64,000 nt of DNA from Channa striata. Taxonomy: Eukaryota; Chordata; Actinopteri; Anabantiformes; Channidae. Positions within the stretch are counted from its first letter, which is position 1. The number at the start of each line of letters is the position of its first letter. Shown here one piece after another: positions 38,005 to 50,350 of this stretch. Under the pieces are notes generated by a model. The model did not search any database. It saw nothing but the letters and a program-made list of their open reading frames with translations, and was not told where the DNA came from. Where the stretch lies: contig CM065184.1 of the NCBI GenBank assembly GCA_033026295.1, positions 11,535,501-11,599,500 on the forward strand, read 5' to 3'. A program made the position numbers and the translations under genes.

Positions 38005-41000
38005 TTAAGCTTCAAGTTCCAAGCCCAGGCCCAGCTTGTGGCCTCCTGCATTGATGCTCTTTCCATCGACCAGGCCAGACAGGGTGAGTTTCACACCTGC
38101 ACGGGCAAGAGGAAGCACCATTAGGCGTTAACGTATAGTCTCAAAATTACACCTCAATCAAAAGTGACACATCTAAAAATGAGAGCTGACTAAATGTGGG
38201 ATGCAAAATTGTGGTGTAAATGACTTTCTAGGTCAGTTCCTCTAAAGCTTAAAATGTGTTACATGATTTGCACTAAAAATAAAAGGTAATTAACTGCAAC
38301 GTTTCTGTTAACATCTTTCACTTTCCCAAAAGCATGTCAGACATTAACTTACCTGGTCTGAGGGTCTGGGTGTATCCAACACCAACAAGGCTATTGTTGT
38401 TCACTTTAGCCTGTAGGCCATGGGGAACAAAGAAAACATATAGAAGAAACATAAAGTTAGTCAATGGCAATTAACTCTTCATGTTTTAGCCACAGTTTCC
38501 TGGATGAACAACATCACACTACTACTATCCTCTGCTCAACTACTCACACTGATGGACGCATCCTTGTCCAGCTGGTATTTCGCTGCAATCCCGAAGCGTG
38601 TGCTGTTGCTGCCAGCGGTCCAGGCCAGGTTAACTGCGGTCTCCAGTTTGTCGCTCACCTTCTGGTAAATGGAGCCTCCAAACTCAGCTCCATCATTGCT
38701 TTAAAGATCATAAGCAGAAGAATGATCTCATGCTAGAGGAAACACAATTTGGAATTTCAGACTAAAAGGGCTGCTAACTCTTGCCTGTCTTTGCTTTTAA
38801 TTTTCCAAATTATTAATCTGTTACTTTAGACAGGAAAGCATAGAAAAATGAAATTCTACACATCCATAGCCAACAATATTGTGACTGCAGATAAATCCAT
38901 GTATCCTGCTAAAGGTATGTGTCCACTGTGTCTTATTTCATTAGCAGACACTGCTTAAGTCCACAGTCATCCTGGTAGACTAAAAATATGAACCTGTGGT
39001 TATCTGTTATTCCGTGTTTCTCTTATTCATGTTAATCAAGACAAAGAGCATGACAAAAATACAAACAATTTGAACATTTTTTTCTACTTACACATTGGTA
39101 TGCAGCTGGAAGTCCCCTGTCTTATAACCAATGGCAAAGTTGTTCTGGGTCATCTTGGATTTGGCAGTGTCAAAGCTCATCTGGTAACCAGCCAGCCACC
39201 CCTCGTATCCGACAACAGCAGCTCCATGGATGGTGGGACCAGCAAAGTCAAAGTCCACATCACAGCCCAAGTTAACATACTCACGCTTGTAGGCAGTCTT
39301 AACTTTGCCACTCTTCTTTCTGTTTTAAATAAACAAAGCATTTTCACTCAGCCTCAATCTCCCAATCAAATCAAGTCATTTGTTTAAACACATTTAGAAT
39401 AACCAGGTTATATAGCTTGAATGCAACTGTGAGCTGACATATAGCATGGGCTTACAATATTATTTAAAATATTTAAACTATGCAGAAGTGAAAACTGAAG
39501 ACAATCCGGTAAAAGGTGAGACGATTGTATCCTGCCCAAAAATGAAATAAAGCAGCATGTGAGTCCCATGCTCATCTAAAATTGCACAAAATGCTAGTAC
39601 AGCTTAAGACAAAGCAAGTTACAGAGAAGTTGGTAAAACTAGAGCATGGCTCTATGTAGATATTTTTTGGCACCAATGCCTGTAGATGACTTTAATTTTA
39701 ATCATGAAATTAACATTAATTAGTGATAGTGAAGGTAAGCACAAGGATCAGGATTAGTTTTACCAGGAACCTGGTTATTTCTATGCTGAACTTTACGAAC
39801 CACAATAAAACAATGAAATCAAGACTCACTGCTGCATCCAAATAATTTCTCAGATGTAATGTCTTTTGATGAGATTTTCATGGGTGAGCTTTTGGGACAT
39901 AAAACTAGCAAATTCTGTTACCCTGTTGTGTCACGCTATATAAAATTTGTGTTGTGCCTGTGTATGTAAACACAAACAAAAGGCAAAAAATCTTTTCTAA
40001 AAAAAATGTGGCTACAGTCCCATATTGGACTGTGTACATATCAGGTGGCCACACTCATGTGGAGAGGCACCAACCAGAGCTGTCCCCCAACCCAATCCCC
40101 CGAAAGAAGTCACTAAGGATTTTTTTTGTCATCTTACCCGGTGTTTGGTGAAAAGGTTGTATCAAAAGTCAACTTCAGCCCCTTGGCAATCTGTGAAAAA
40201 CACAATCAAAACCAATTATTCAAAAAAAGTAAGGTTGTTCTATCTTGTTTAATGCATAGACAAATATAACAGTTTCACAAATGTTTAAATATGTTTATTA
40301 ACATTTACTAACCTGATCTTCAATAGTGATTTCTGTTCCCAATGTGTTGTCAGTGTTCCACTTCTCGGTAAAGGTCAGACCATATTCTGACCTCTTGTAT
40401 TTAGTTTCCAGGCTGCCTGCAACTTTGCTGGTATCAGTGTTGGAGGAACCAGATGTTTTGAATTCCTGCAAGAGACAAGTTAAGAGAAATGGCAATCACA
40501 AGAAAATGTTAATTGCGAGTGACTGGATTAAACTATGAAAAACTGTAAAAATATCACGCCACTTTTGACCCCGTATTTCTTTCCAGGTTCACAATTTCTG
40601 TAGACAACATTTCTGGCAAAGTTAAAATAATGTGTTGTGACACTGTGTGGTTGGTTTTGTCTAAGCAGTATCCTCACCTCATTATATAAAATATACCTAA
40701 CTGCTCCAAGTTAAATCATCTCAGTCAGTTGTGTTGCCTTAAGACTGCAATATATAGATGCTGGACTTCGCTGTACTGGGTGGTGGCCCGCTGTGTCTGA
40801 TAAAGCATTGCACACCAAGGATAGGCATAAAGTGCTGTGAACTTAACTTTATAGCTATATCATCTTTTATCAACTTAATAGTTTCCTTATGTTAGGGAGT
40901 ATAAACTAAACTCTAGTATTCCATCATAAAAAAGAATTGACCTTACCACTCCACTGGCTGACTTTGTCTTGACATCAAGCTTCACCATGCCAAATCCTTA

Positions 41001-41164
41001 AAACAAAGAATTGTTGAAAATTATTTCAAAGTTTGTCTACAGTATCTCCTTGACATGGCAGCAGAAAATGTCACAACACTATTTAGACAAAGCATACCAT
41101 AGCCTTTGTTGAAGATGTCTTTGGCAGACTTGCCCAGATCAGCGTATGAGGGAGGCACAGCCAT
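38005..41164 (-). CDS. vdac2: Voltage-dependent anion channel 2 (mitochondrial porin)
   Basis: Eight coding exons on the minus strand: 41164-41098, 40996-40947, 40465-40313, 40190-40138, 39319-39092, 38698-38548, 38410-38353 and 38096-38005. All have GT-AG borders and matching phase, giving 283 residues, the usual vertebrate length. The protein forms the 19-strand beta-barrel of the outer mitochondrial membrane that passes ATP, ADP and other metabolites. Visible landmarks: N-terminal helix (MAVPPSYADLGKSAKDIFNK), membrane-facing glutamate E73 within TFTEKWN, the GLK nucleotide-contact motif, and the C-terminal porin signature YTQTLRPGVKLTLSGLVDG. VDAC2 is favoured over VDAC1/3 by the CDVDFDFAGP, NDGAEFGGSIYQKV and NAGGHKLGLGLELEA segments. 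Cysteine is scarce compared with mammalian VDAC2 (one seen, in the GCDVDF segment). Transcribed towards the filament gene. Intact. Confidence 0.96.
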
Positions 41165-41676
41165 TGTATCTGTAGACAGAAGCAACATTTCATACTCAAA
41201 TCAATTGTCATAACTCTTTATTCCCACTAGTGTTTGTCCACTTATACTGAAACCCTGTACTAATGTTGTGGACTAAAAATGTCTATTAATATTCTATTCT
41301 GACTACATAACATAACAGCTGCAAAAACAAAGTCAGTCAGCCTGTTAAGCAGCAAATTTAACACTGAACAACATAAAGCACATCCATATTTAGGGTGGCA
41401 TGCATACAAAACTAGAAATATATCAGGAGATTATTTAGTCAGCCTACATATGTTTTACCTCAGATTTGTACAAAATCTTCATTAAAAAAAGCAATCACAC
41501 CATGTGACAAGGAGGACAGTTGCAAAAGTATCTACAGCAACAATATCTCACAACTCATTGTCCAAAGCGAATGGTGGAGATCATAGGATACTGTAATCAG
41601 CAGATGGTTCAACAATACTGTAGGAAACATTCCTCTGGGAGGAGAACAGTTTTGCTAATTTGACGATTTATTGGGT

Positions 41677-41717
<41 letters not shown>

Positions 41718-42305
41718 ACAAATGACTAAATGAAAACGTAAAATCTTCTGCTCTGTCAGTTTCTCTTTGCATTTAGCTCAGTAAGCTGTGGCTGTCTCAG
41801 GAATTCAAGTACCAAGGTTACTGAGAGAGACAGGTGCCATTTTGCCCCACTAGTGTGACCGGTTTTGGCACGGCTCTTACTATAACCCTCCTCAGCCGAA
41901 CTGGCAGGTACAGCTAGGCGTGGTGAGGCATATGTCAGGACCAATTAGCGAAGCGTGTTAATTAACCAGCTCACTAGCATTACCAGCAAGTTACCCTTTT
42001 GCTAACTAGGCCAGAGAGAGTTTAACAAAATAATAATTGCGTAAGCTGTTAATGTATTCTTGAAATTGCTTGATTAAAAACACACTATTATTATCTCATT
42101 AAATGAAATTTGTAATATAAAGCAAAGCCGCCTGGTTATTACTTGACATGTGCCAGAGGCGGTGTAGCCTGTGGAGCTAGCTGTTAGCCTAGCTAGAGCG
42201 GTTAGCCTGCAGAGTGCCGGCGTGTGTCATGCAAGTCTGCACACTGGTTCCTGTTGGTTTTAAAGCAGAGTGACTCTGTCACACTGAATAACTGGGCCTC
42301 TTACC
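41165..42305 (-). other. vdac2 5' UTR intron with CA tract
   Basis: The first coding exon begins about five bases before the ATG after a CTACAG acceptor (exon start near 41169). The donor of the preceding non-coding exon is at 42304. The intron holds an AC/CA microsatellite at 41,678-41,713 and no coding sequence. Confidence 0.65.
41678..41713. repeat. (CA)n microsatellite
   Basis: Uninterrupted tract of about 36 bases inside the vdac2 5' intron. Confidence 0.95.
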
Positions 42306-42460
42306 AGTGGAAGTGTGGTCTAGCAGGAAGCTAAAGTTACTTTATTCAAGATGTTCCTCACGCTGTAAGTCCAGGCAAGGCGTCACCGGTTGGAGGGCGA
42401 AATGAAGGAGACTACTCTACAACGAGATCCGGACCTATCACGTCCTAGCTCAAGACCCGG
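42305..42460 (-). promoter_or_regulatory. vdac2: vdac2 non-coding first exon and promoter region
   Basis: The minus strand has a good donor (CACTG|GTAAGA) at 42304, preceded by about 100-150 bases relatively rich in CpG compared with the surroundings. No TATA box is evident, as is usual for housekeeping genes. The transcription start is placed only approximately. Confidence 0.5.
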
Positions 42461-42867
42461 GAAGGCCACATTAGTGCCTGAACAGAAACAGTTTTTTTTG
42501 TCTCCGGCAGTCCCTTCAGGAAGTCACAAAATTTAATTAACCCTGTCGCCCTTTAATTCTGAACAAACTTGCAATTTAAAACATCGAAATTTTTTTTTAT
42601 ATACATAACATTTTTTAAGAAAACATTTCGCGAAATCCGGCAACAGGGAAATGGGCCGCTCTAAAAGAGGTGCCTTCAATGTATCAGCAACGGTTTGAAA
42701 GTAGCTGCCACTGTTAAAAAAAAAGAGCTACCAATATTTCTGCAAATACCACGATATGAAGAATAAGTGTGCATTATGTTTTACAGCAAAGGAAACACAC
42801 TAGACCAGCATGTATTGACTGTGTTTATAAACCGAAACAGAAATCAGAGGAACATTTTTCAAACTAT

Positions 42868-42944
<77 letters not shown>

Positions 42945-43477
42945 ATATATAAGCCTACTTGGCTTTTTCAATGCAGGTATAGATGTCATGACAACGGCAA
43001 AAAAAAACGAAAAAGAACGAAAAATGGGTGTCAATATAAAACCCTCATCCAATCCTCAAACCTGTTGAATATAAAACAACAACATATCTTTAGAATCTCA
43101 ATGCGTACATTCTACTTAGGCTGAATGGGGTTATACCTCAGCAAGAGGGTTTGACCAATTTATACCAATGTATAAGGTATGTAATAAAACTTTTTACATA
43201 CATTCTACCACAAGAAAACATATTTCATTTCATGGATAAGTGTGGGGTACCCCTTTGCCCTTTCTACACGGATGCCAATGCTTTTCTGTGAGTCTCTGTC
43301 AGGGAGGCATTGAAAACATTTTTCCACAGTGACATGAGTAATATAAGTAATATTCATACAAAACAAAGTACACATTTTAGCTTTAAGTCGAATAGATGAC
43401 AAAATGTCCAAAAACAGACAGCAAATGTGTGAAAACAACATCAACAAAAAAAAAAGGTGCAGACAGATAAAGAGAGT
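42461..43477. other. Intergenic region between vdac2 and the receptor cluster
   Basis: Contains the CT microsatellite at 42,871-42,944, short A/T runs and the expected 3' UTR of the receptor gene ending at 43,478. No gene recognised. Confidence 0.5.
42871..42944. repeat. (CT)n microsatellite
   Basis: About 74 bases of CT with one small interruption near 42,928. Confidence 0.96.
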
Positions 43478-46400
43478 TTAAACATGTTGGTGGTGCAGAG
43501 TCACGGTGCTGTATGTAACATCCTGATCTTGTGTGTTGTGTTCCTGTTTGAGAAGATTGACAAATGTGGCAATTAGGAAGGTAGCGCAAAGATAAATTCA
43601 ATTAATCAAATGGTCTAATAAATGGGAGACTGTCAACATAATTGCCTCAAAATGCATCATCACAGATTGTCAGCAATTGGTTTGAATTGATTTAATATTT
43701 ACCCTTTTTACAGTTTGTTTTCTGGTGACCACTGAGCTATATGTAACATCCACGTCTGATTCAGTATGTGGCATCTGGGTGAAGAAGGAGAGAAATCCAA
43801 ATACAGAGAAGTGAACTGGTTTTGTATTATTTAATACAAATTTCTAATTTCACTGTGTTATGGTCACATGGCCTAGAGTCTCTCTCATTTACCCATTATT
43901 ACATGTGTTCTTCCTATGTTGTTAGAACAAACCAAACAATATATACATAAAACATACATAGTTGCGATTAGACTAGATGAGTTTTTCTACTTCCCTTTAA
44001 GGTGAACATGACACGATGTGCAAAATAACCAAAAGCATAATGGTTTTGTGAACACATATCTGCTAAACTTTACACTGACTTTACAGTGGTTACCGCATTC
44101 TGTTGATATAAAGTCTACAATGACAGTAGCATACAAAAATGTAATTTATATAATAGAAATAATGATAGTGACCTAAAATGTTCACTTGATTTCTCAATAT
44201 TGCTGTAATTATGACTTACCTTCACCGTTTCTTTCCTTTTCATGTTTTTTTTCTTGTGTTTAACATCACAGTATATTACTTCGGCTTCAGCCTGTGTTGA
44301 AGGACACACATTTACACACATAAAAATACTTCAGTTACAACTGTTGAAGCTGTTGCTGAAAGAGGAAACCAAATGTCAGAAAAAAGTGAGCAAATTCAGT
44401 GATGAATTATCAGGAGCCAAATTTATGTAAGGCAAACAAATTACCTTAGCTGCAATATTCACTACAGAAAAACATCTGCATATTAATTATCTCAGATGTG
44501 TTCATATCAATTGTTTCTAGTTTCATCATGTTACTGTATTTTATTTCAACAGAGACAAAAATACCAGTGGCTCTAAAAGGTAGTAATTACTGCATTTTAA
44601 CTTTATTGTCTTTTAAACTAAGGATTTAAGAGTTATGCTGTAATGATTTTTTCTTGTTGTTTTTATTGAGTTTTGGTTTTTTATTGATTTCACTGTTACT
44701 ATTTTATGTGCTACAATTTTCAATACAGTTTCTTACAGGCCAAAAACATGTGGATGAATTCTAATTCAGAAGAAACCTTCTGAGGTTTGTCTAGATGTCC
44801 CGAGTAAAACAAGACTTGCTGTGTTTTTCATCCACTGGAACTAAACCCCATATTATTTGAAAGTTGAATGCAGTAAATTTGATTAAAATTCACATGGACT
44901 CGGGATTATAGCTGAGAAAATCTATTTTAACTTGTTTGCAAACACTTCTTGGAAATTTAAACTTTTACATCAAACATTTCATGTAGTCATGGCACATAAT
45001 GAAAGGTTGAAGGACAGAATAAAAATGACTGATCTTACCTTCATTGTGACTGATGATTCAAGTCTACTTTGTTCTAAAATTAAACCATTATTGACTTATG
45101 TTATTAAATGATAATGCACGTTAATCCGATCTTAAAGGAAAATTTTTTTAGAAACACAAGCATACTTAGAATTGGATTTAATAAAGTTTAGAATAGACTC
45201 ACTGTGGTTTTTTAACTTAAACCAGATGAACAAGGTCACAAAAACAATGAACAGCAGCAAAGCCAAAGGGATGAGAAAGATCTTTAGGTCAGCTTCATGA
45301 CTGCAGCAGAGATTTTAAGGCACAATACAAATTTGTTATCATAAACAGCTATTTAAAAATTGACTATTAATCTCGTATTTAGATCATGTGTGAACAGATA
45401 GTTTACAGTGACTGTTTAATAAGAACTACATATGTCTTCAATTCTCTAAAAGCTGCATGTAAAAAAAAGGCTTCTGACCTTTTTAGCATCTCTTCGCTAC
45501 TTTCATATGTATGTGTTGAGCTTGTGGCTATAATTTAAAAACGGAAAATAGTTAAAAGATTAGTTACTTAGAAGAAATCTACAATTGACTTGGCATATAT
45601 TTAGAATTTATAACCAATCAATACTATTATAGTAATGAATGACATATTTATTTGCCATTTGAAAACAACATCCTGTAGTACTGTTCATATGTTTAGAATG
45701 AAGTACTTACTAGTTGTGGGTTTCTCAGTGACAGTCAGATACACTGGCATCTGTAAGTCTCCTTTAACACACAAATACCAGCCACTGTTCTCTATCGTCA
45801 GTTCGCTCATTGTGACCGTAAAACCATCGTGGTCCTTCTCAGTCAGGGTCACGCTTGTTTTATCTATTGATCCCGATGATCCCGTCACGCAGGATCTGCC
45901 CATTCTGCACCACTTCATTTCCCCTGAGATATGACTGTGACAAGTGATGGTTATACTGTTCCAATAAAGGCTGGAACGTTCTGATGATCCACATACAGAC
46001 TTGATGTACCTTAGTAGAAAACAAACAATAAAGCCGAAGTTTGTAGAAATGTTTATCGAAATACATTCAAACTAATACAATTAAATGCTCACTGTTAATC
46101 CAAATTGTTCAAATAGCACAGAGTATTTGAGGTGTTGAGTAATTTAAGAGTTCTTACCTGAGCTGACTGACAGGAGAAAATACTGGCTAACATCTGCCCC
46201 AGTCTTTTCTACAGCACACCAGTAATGAGAATCTTCAGCCATCACATCCCTTTATAGTCACGGTGAAGATTCTTTGGGTTTTGTCATCATAGATAGAAAA
46301 CTTTCCTGAACTATGTGGCTCGTTTGTTTTAATTGCATAGTTACAGGATGCCAATGAGATACCCTTTACACAAGTATTTCACATAATTTGTATATTTGGC

Positions 46401-46952
46401 TTCATAGAGACACGGGACAGTGATTGAATATCCAGCTTTCACTGATACCTTACTGACTGTAATTTTGCAGTGAACTCCTGCAACAAAAAGAAATAAAGAA
46501 TTTTAAGTTCACAAATATATAACAATATTGTTTATTAATTTACCCTGTACATGGTAAATAATTTTCCTGTTGGATTGAATTATCTGTAACTGTCTGCAGG
46601 TTTTTTAATTCTATAAAGCATGTGTATTAGTATTTATTTCTTTAAATATGCCCTTCACATTTCACATAACCTGCTCAAGTTTAAAGAGCAGTTCACCTAA
46701 AATAACATTTGCGACCGACCTGTGAGTCCAGTGAGGATAAGAAAAAAAGCTGAGTCTACTTAACATAGTTCTTAGTTTGTAGATATTCAAAGTAAGTTTT
46801 GTATGTTATAACAAGTAATGATATGAACACTAATTATAAAACTGCACATATGATCATCCAATATAAAGAGCACAAGGAACATTTTAAAATGATTCTTGTA
46901 GCTGACCTGTTAGTCCTGCAATGATAAGAAGAAAGCTGAGGTGAACAGCCAT
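43478..46952 (-). pseudogene. pIgR/CD300-like inhibitory receptor, Ig exons frameshifted
   Basis: Minus-strand exons: leader 46952-46907 (in-frame ATG also at 46958), D1 46477-46158, D2 46009-45711, stalk 45527-45479, transmembrane 45300-45203, then tail exons 45073-45039, 44291-44220, 43774-43703 and 43543-43478. The D1 exon is 320 bases against 318 in the paralogue at 57,071-57,388, and reaches a TAA soon after KYLCKG. D2 is 299 against 300 and reaches TAA just after its first glycine. From the stalk onward every exon is open and in phase. The tail has three ITIM-type motifs, VIYCDV, VTYSSV and VTYSTV, and ends LHHQHV. Such receptors recruit SHP phosphatases to dampen leukocyte activation (family knowledge). 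At least three separate indels argue for a pseudogene; assembly indel error is the alternative. The tail-only region could still be expressed. Confidence 0.75.
46720..46766 (-). pseudogene. Degenerate leader exon copy
   Basis: Minus-strand ATG at 46766 and a donor after 46720 frame a 47-base copy of the 46-base leader exon seen at 57491-57536. The ending TCACTGGACTCACAG|GT is conserved but one extra base breaks the phase. It lies between the leader and D1 of the frameshifted receptor gene. Confidence 0.6.
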
Positions 46953-47534
46953 GTTCATGCCACGCTGAGTGACCTGATGCACTGACAGTCTATTTTCTTA
47001 CTTCCTGATTTTTCTACAAATAAATTAGCAAAACCTATAACCTTCCTACCTTCCTTTAAGGCCGTTGTTTTAACCTGTATGCTAATGAAACCCGGACGTA
47101 TTGTTCACTCAAATGTTATTCAAGAATTCTTTGTCTATAAAAAACGATGCAAGTGTCACAGATTTTGGAGTGACTGATATTGTGCTTAAATGGGTTGCTG
47201 GTGTTGTGGTCACTTACAAAATGAGATCATATTTATGGTACATTAGGGGAAAAAATTCTAATAACTATCACTTTTCAGAGCAACATATGTAATGCTTGTT
47301 TTAATTGTATTTCTCATTACCAGATATTGTAAATGTGATTACTATACTATAGGAACTGACAAGTTAAAATAACAAATGGTGAATTTTAATGGTCTTTTTA
47401 ACAGAGTTCTTCCTTTGTACATAGTCATAGTAAGTTTTGCATTTTATAACAAGTAGGGATATGAACACTTATTATAAAACTGCATCCAACATAAGAAGCA
47501 CAAGAAAAATATAAAAATGAATCCTGTGACTGAC

Positions 47535-47580
47535 CTGTTAGCCCTGCAATGATGAGGAGAAAGCTGAAATGAACAGCCAT
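47535..47580 (-). other. Orphan leader exon, intact
   Basis: A 46-base minus-strand exon encodes MAVHFSFLLIIAGLT and ends in a good donor (CTAACAG|GTCAGT), phase 1 like all other leaders of the cluster. No Ig exon lies between it and the next leader at 46,952. It could be an alternative first exon of the 43,478-46,952 gene or a leftover from a deleted duplicate. Confidence 0.65.
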
Positions 47581-47639
47581 GTCGGTGAGTGAACATTGCT
47601 CAAACAACATGAACCAAAGGTAGTTTTTCAACTTCCCCA

Positions 47640-47940
47640 TCCAAATTTATTTAAATTTGCAACTGAATGTGTTACAATGTTGCGTAAGATAGTGGTATTA
47701 CGTTAGTTATCTGATGATGTAACTGTTCCATTTATTGCTGCTCTTTTATTGACAAGCCAAACATAAGATTATAGAAAGTTTGTATAAATCTGTCAAACCA
47801 GACTTACATTTATAATTAGTCATTTTGCAGTTGATTTTATCTAAAATAACTTATAAGTGAGGTACAAAGCAAGTAAAAACCTCTAAGTCAAATAGAATAT
47901 ATTAAAGCAAATGTGCTATGAGAAAAATATAAATAACAAA
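47640..47940. other. Intergenic, nothing recognised
   Basis: AT-rich sequence without identifiable features. Confidence 0.5.
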
Positions 47941-48270
47941 CATCAATTCTGTATCTGATAATCAATGAGACTTTACGTTGAACATTTACTGTTCCTGCCT
48001 CAAACCACAGAGCTAAAGATCATGTCAACATCCCCCACAACGGTTGCATAAAAAAGGAGAAACAGAGATAAAATGAGAACCTTAAAAACTTTCTGTTTTT
48101 GAATTGGCTTATTGACAGTTGTGAGTGGTGAAGTAACATATTTCATATAAGTTCATATGTGCATATGTTCAAAGCGTATCGTATATTGTATCATGCAGCA
48201 TGAAGAACTGTAGGTCGCTTGGCCAAACAGTCACTAACAACAGTTAGTGTCGTACTGAGACATAATTGAT
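47940..48270 (-). pseudogene. Receptor tail remnant
   Basis: This segment aligns by eye with 50,507-50,800 and 54,196-54,540, including the region of the ITIM-type exon at 54,247-54,321. Here the minus strand reads GDVDM followed by IFSSVV and a stop, so the tyrosine has become phenylalanine. Similarity continues through ATAATTGATCTTAAA near 48,262 and then ends, where retroelement-like sequence begins. Confidence 0.55.
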
Positions 48271-48271
48271 C

Positions 48272-49195
48272 TTAAACATGGTCAGTAATAAAAAAATCGG
48301 ACTGTGTGTTTCAGTTATACGGGAATGACACGGCTCAGCCTGACTGGAAAAGCACATGGGTGCTGGAATGGAGGCTCTGACCAATTGTCCAAACTCAGAT
48401 TCAGGAGGAACAGATCGAATTTCTTTGGAACTTGGGGTCATACTACCTAAGTGCACTAATGAACAATACACCTGTGGCCATTGATCCTCCCTTGGAAATA
48501 CTCTGATCATTAGCCATCCACATTGGTTGTTTATCTGTAAATTGATAACTTATTTCATGTTTATATGTAAAGTTTCCTATGCACAATTTACTCTTGCATA
48601 GAGCATCTGGGATAAAAGCAATGTCCTCAGTATTTCTGATTTGGATTCTGGTCAAGGGTCCTAGAAATGGGAGAAAATGGACGAGTCTGTATTTCTCAAA
48701 AACTGGGCAATCAAGAGTAGGTTTCATAGGGCCTCCAAGAGTTGTGGGGATGGTGCCTGTTGTGAGAGACATATTAAAGATTTGTGTAATGGCTGCGATT
48801 AGTGTTGATGCGGTTGCTTGAAGGAGAGTGAAGAGGATGGGATCCAAAAAACAGGTGTGAGGACAGACTGAGAGAATAAGGGCAGATGCTTTTTCTTTGG
48901 CTAAAGTGGAAAATCAGGAGAGTTATGAACTGCTGGATGAAGAAAAAACTATGCCTCCATCTGGTGGGGAGAACTGTGAACTCAAGGCTGTCACCTATTT
49001 TATGAAGAAGCTGGAAATGTTGTGTGGTGAGTTGGGTAAGTGGAGAGGTATTTAAATTCGGCCTGGTTTTTCCCCCAGTAATGCTGTAAGAAAAAGATGC
49101 AAGCAGGTTCTGACATTTAGCAATAGCAGATGGGGTTTGTGAAGTGACTATGTCTTTGTCATGGGTGGAGAGAACATGCACCTAAATTAAATGAT
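48272..49195 (-). mobile_element. Decayed non-LTR retrotransposon fragment(s)
   Basis: On the minus strand about 48,640-48,850 reads ITQIFNMSLTTGTIP, then MKPTLD, then LPFLGPL. This matches the order of conserved blocks in the N-terminal part of L2/CR1/Rex1-type reverse transcriptase (IFNLSL..TG..P, KPTLD, LPFLSK). The frame is broken on both sides. Sequence to 49,190 and down to 48,280 contains open stretches that probably belong to the same or a nested element but could not be classified. Confidence 0.5.
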
Positions 49196-50350
49196 CTTTT
49201 ATTAAAGGTTTTAATAGAATTACTGTACGTTTTAGCTAGTTTTAAAGCAATACAGCAGCGGGAGTTTTTTTTTTTACTCAAACATTTGTGTATATAAATA
49301 CAGGAATCTATTCAACATTTAATATTATGTAAGATCTACCAATGCCCTTTGATGCATGTAGAGATGCTAACGATGTATATCTATGACTGAAAATGATACA
49401 AATTCTGTTTTGGACAGGTTATGCCAATGCATGGTACACTTTAAAATCCTTAGATTTCTTTCAGTTCACTTTACTCAGTTTTCAAAAAAATTCAATGTTA
49501 TTAGTTTTTATCAAGTTAGAGGTAATTGCGAGGTGAAAAAAATTCATTACTCATTCTTTTCAAGTGAAGCTAATTTAAGAAAATCAAATGATGCAATGAC
49601 ACTATTTAACCAGTGGGAGGAAGTAATTCACATTAAGGTACTTAATCAGAAAGCTTTGAGGAAGGTATTAACAAGGTTATAAAGATAGATATTAACAGTC
49701 AAAGCATCCTGTTGCAATTCATAAACCCATTGCAATTGACCATTGACATTTTTCTGCTCTTGGAAAATCCCCTGCTGACATTTGCTAAGTACAGATGGAG
49801 GTTTACATTTTCAAAAGTGCATTACTGCAAGTAAATCATTTTTCATGTCTATGCTGTACAGTGTGGAGAACATTGTACTTTTTGTTGGGACTGATCTAAG
49901 CACCAGATAATTACTACTAATTGACAAAAGAAGCGCTCTTAGATGGAACCGCTGTAAGGGTGGGCGTCTATCTACCCTAGTTGTATAGTATATAATACCA
50001 TATTATTGTGGTGTAGTGTATTATTGTTAAAGTAGGTCTGCACCTTCATTAATTTTGGGGGGAGGGGTGTGGTTAACAAACCATGAATGAAGACGATTTG
50101 GCCAAACTAGAAAGTCCTGTGTGACATAAGTTTGGAATACTGAAGTTGTGACAATACATGATCGTTTTAAGGCAATGAGTTTGCCTGGTTAAAGGAAGTA
50201 AATCAGGCTGTTGATAAAGTGACTGCAACTCAGATGTTGAAATTTGAAAGCGATGTCATGTCTTAGGAAGTGTGTCCTTTGAAAGACAGCCCACAGTACA
50301 CTCAACTTGAAATGACTTTGTTTGAAATAATAATTCTGATAACTGCTGCT
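49196..50350. other. Intergenic, nothing recognised
   Basis: AT-rich sequence with an open frame at 49,383-49,682 that has no recognisable domain. No receptor exon remnants were identified here. Confidence 0.4.

Noticed and set aside
42767..43068. Ser-Leu repeat open frames
   Set aside because: Translation of the CT microsatellite.
49383..49682. 99-codon plus-strand frame
   Set aside because: AT-rich, no domain and no splice context; treated as chance or part of an unclassified repeat.
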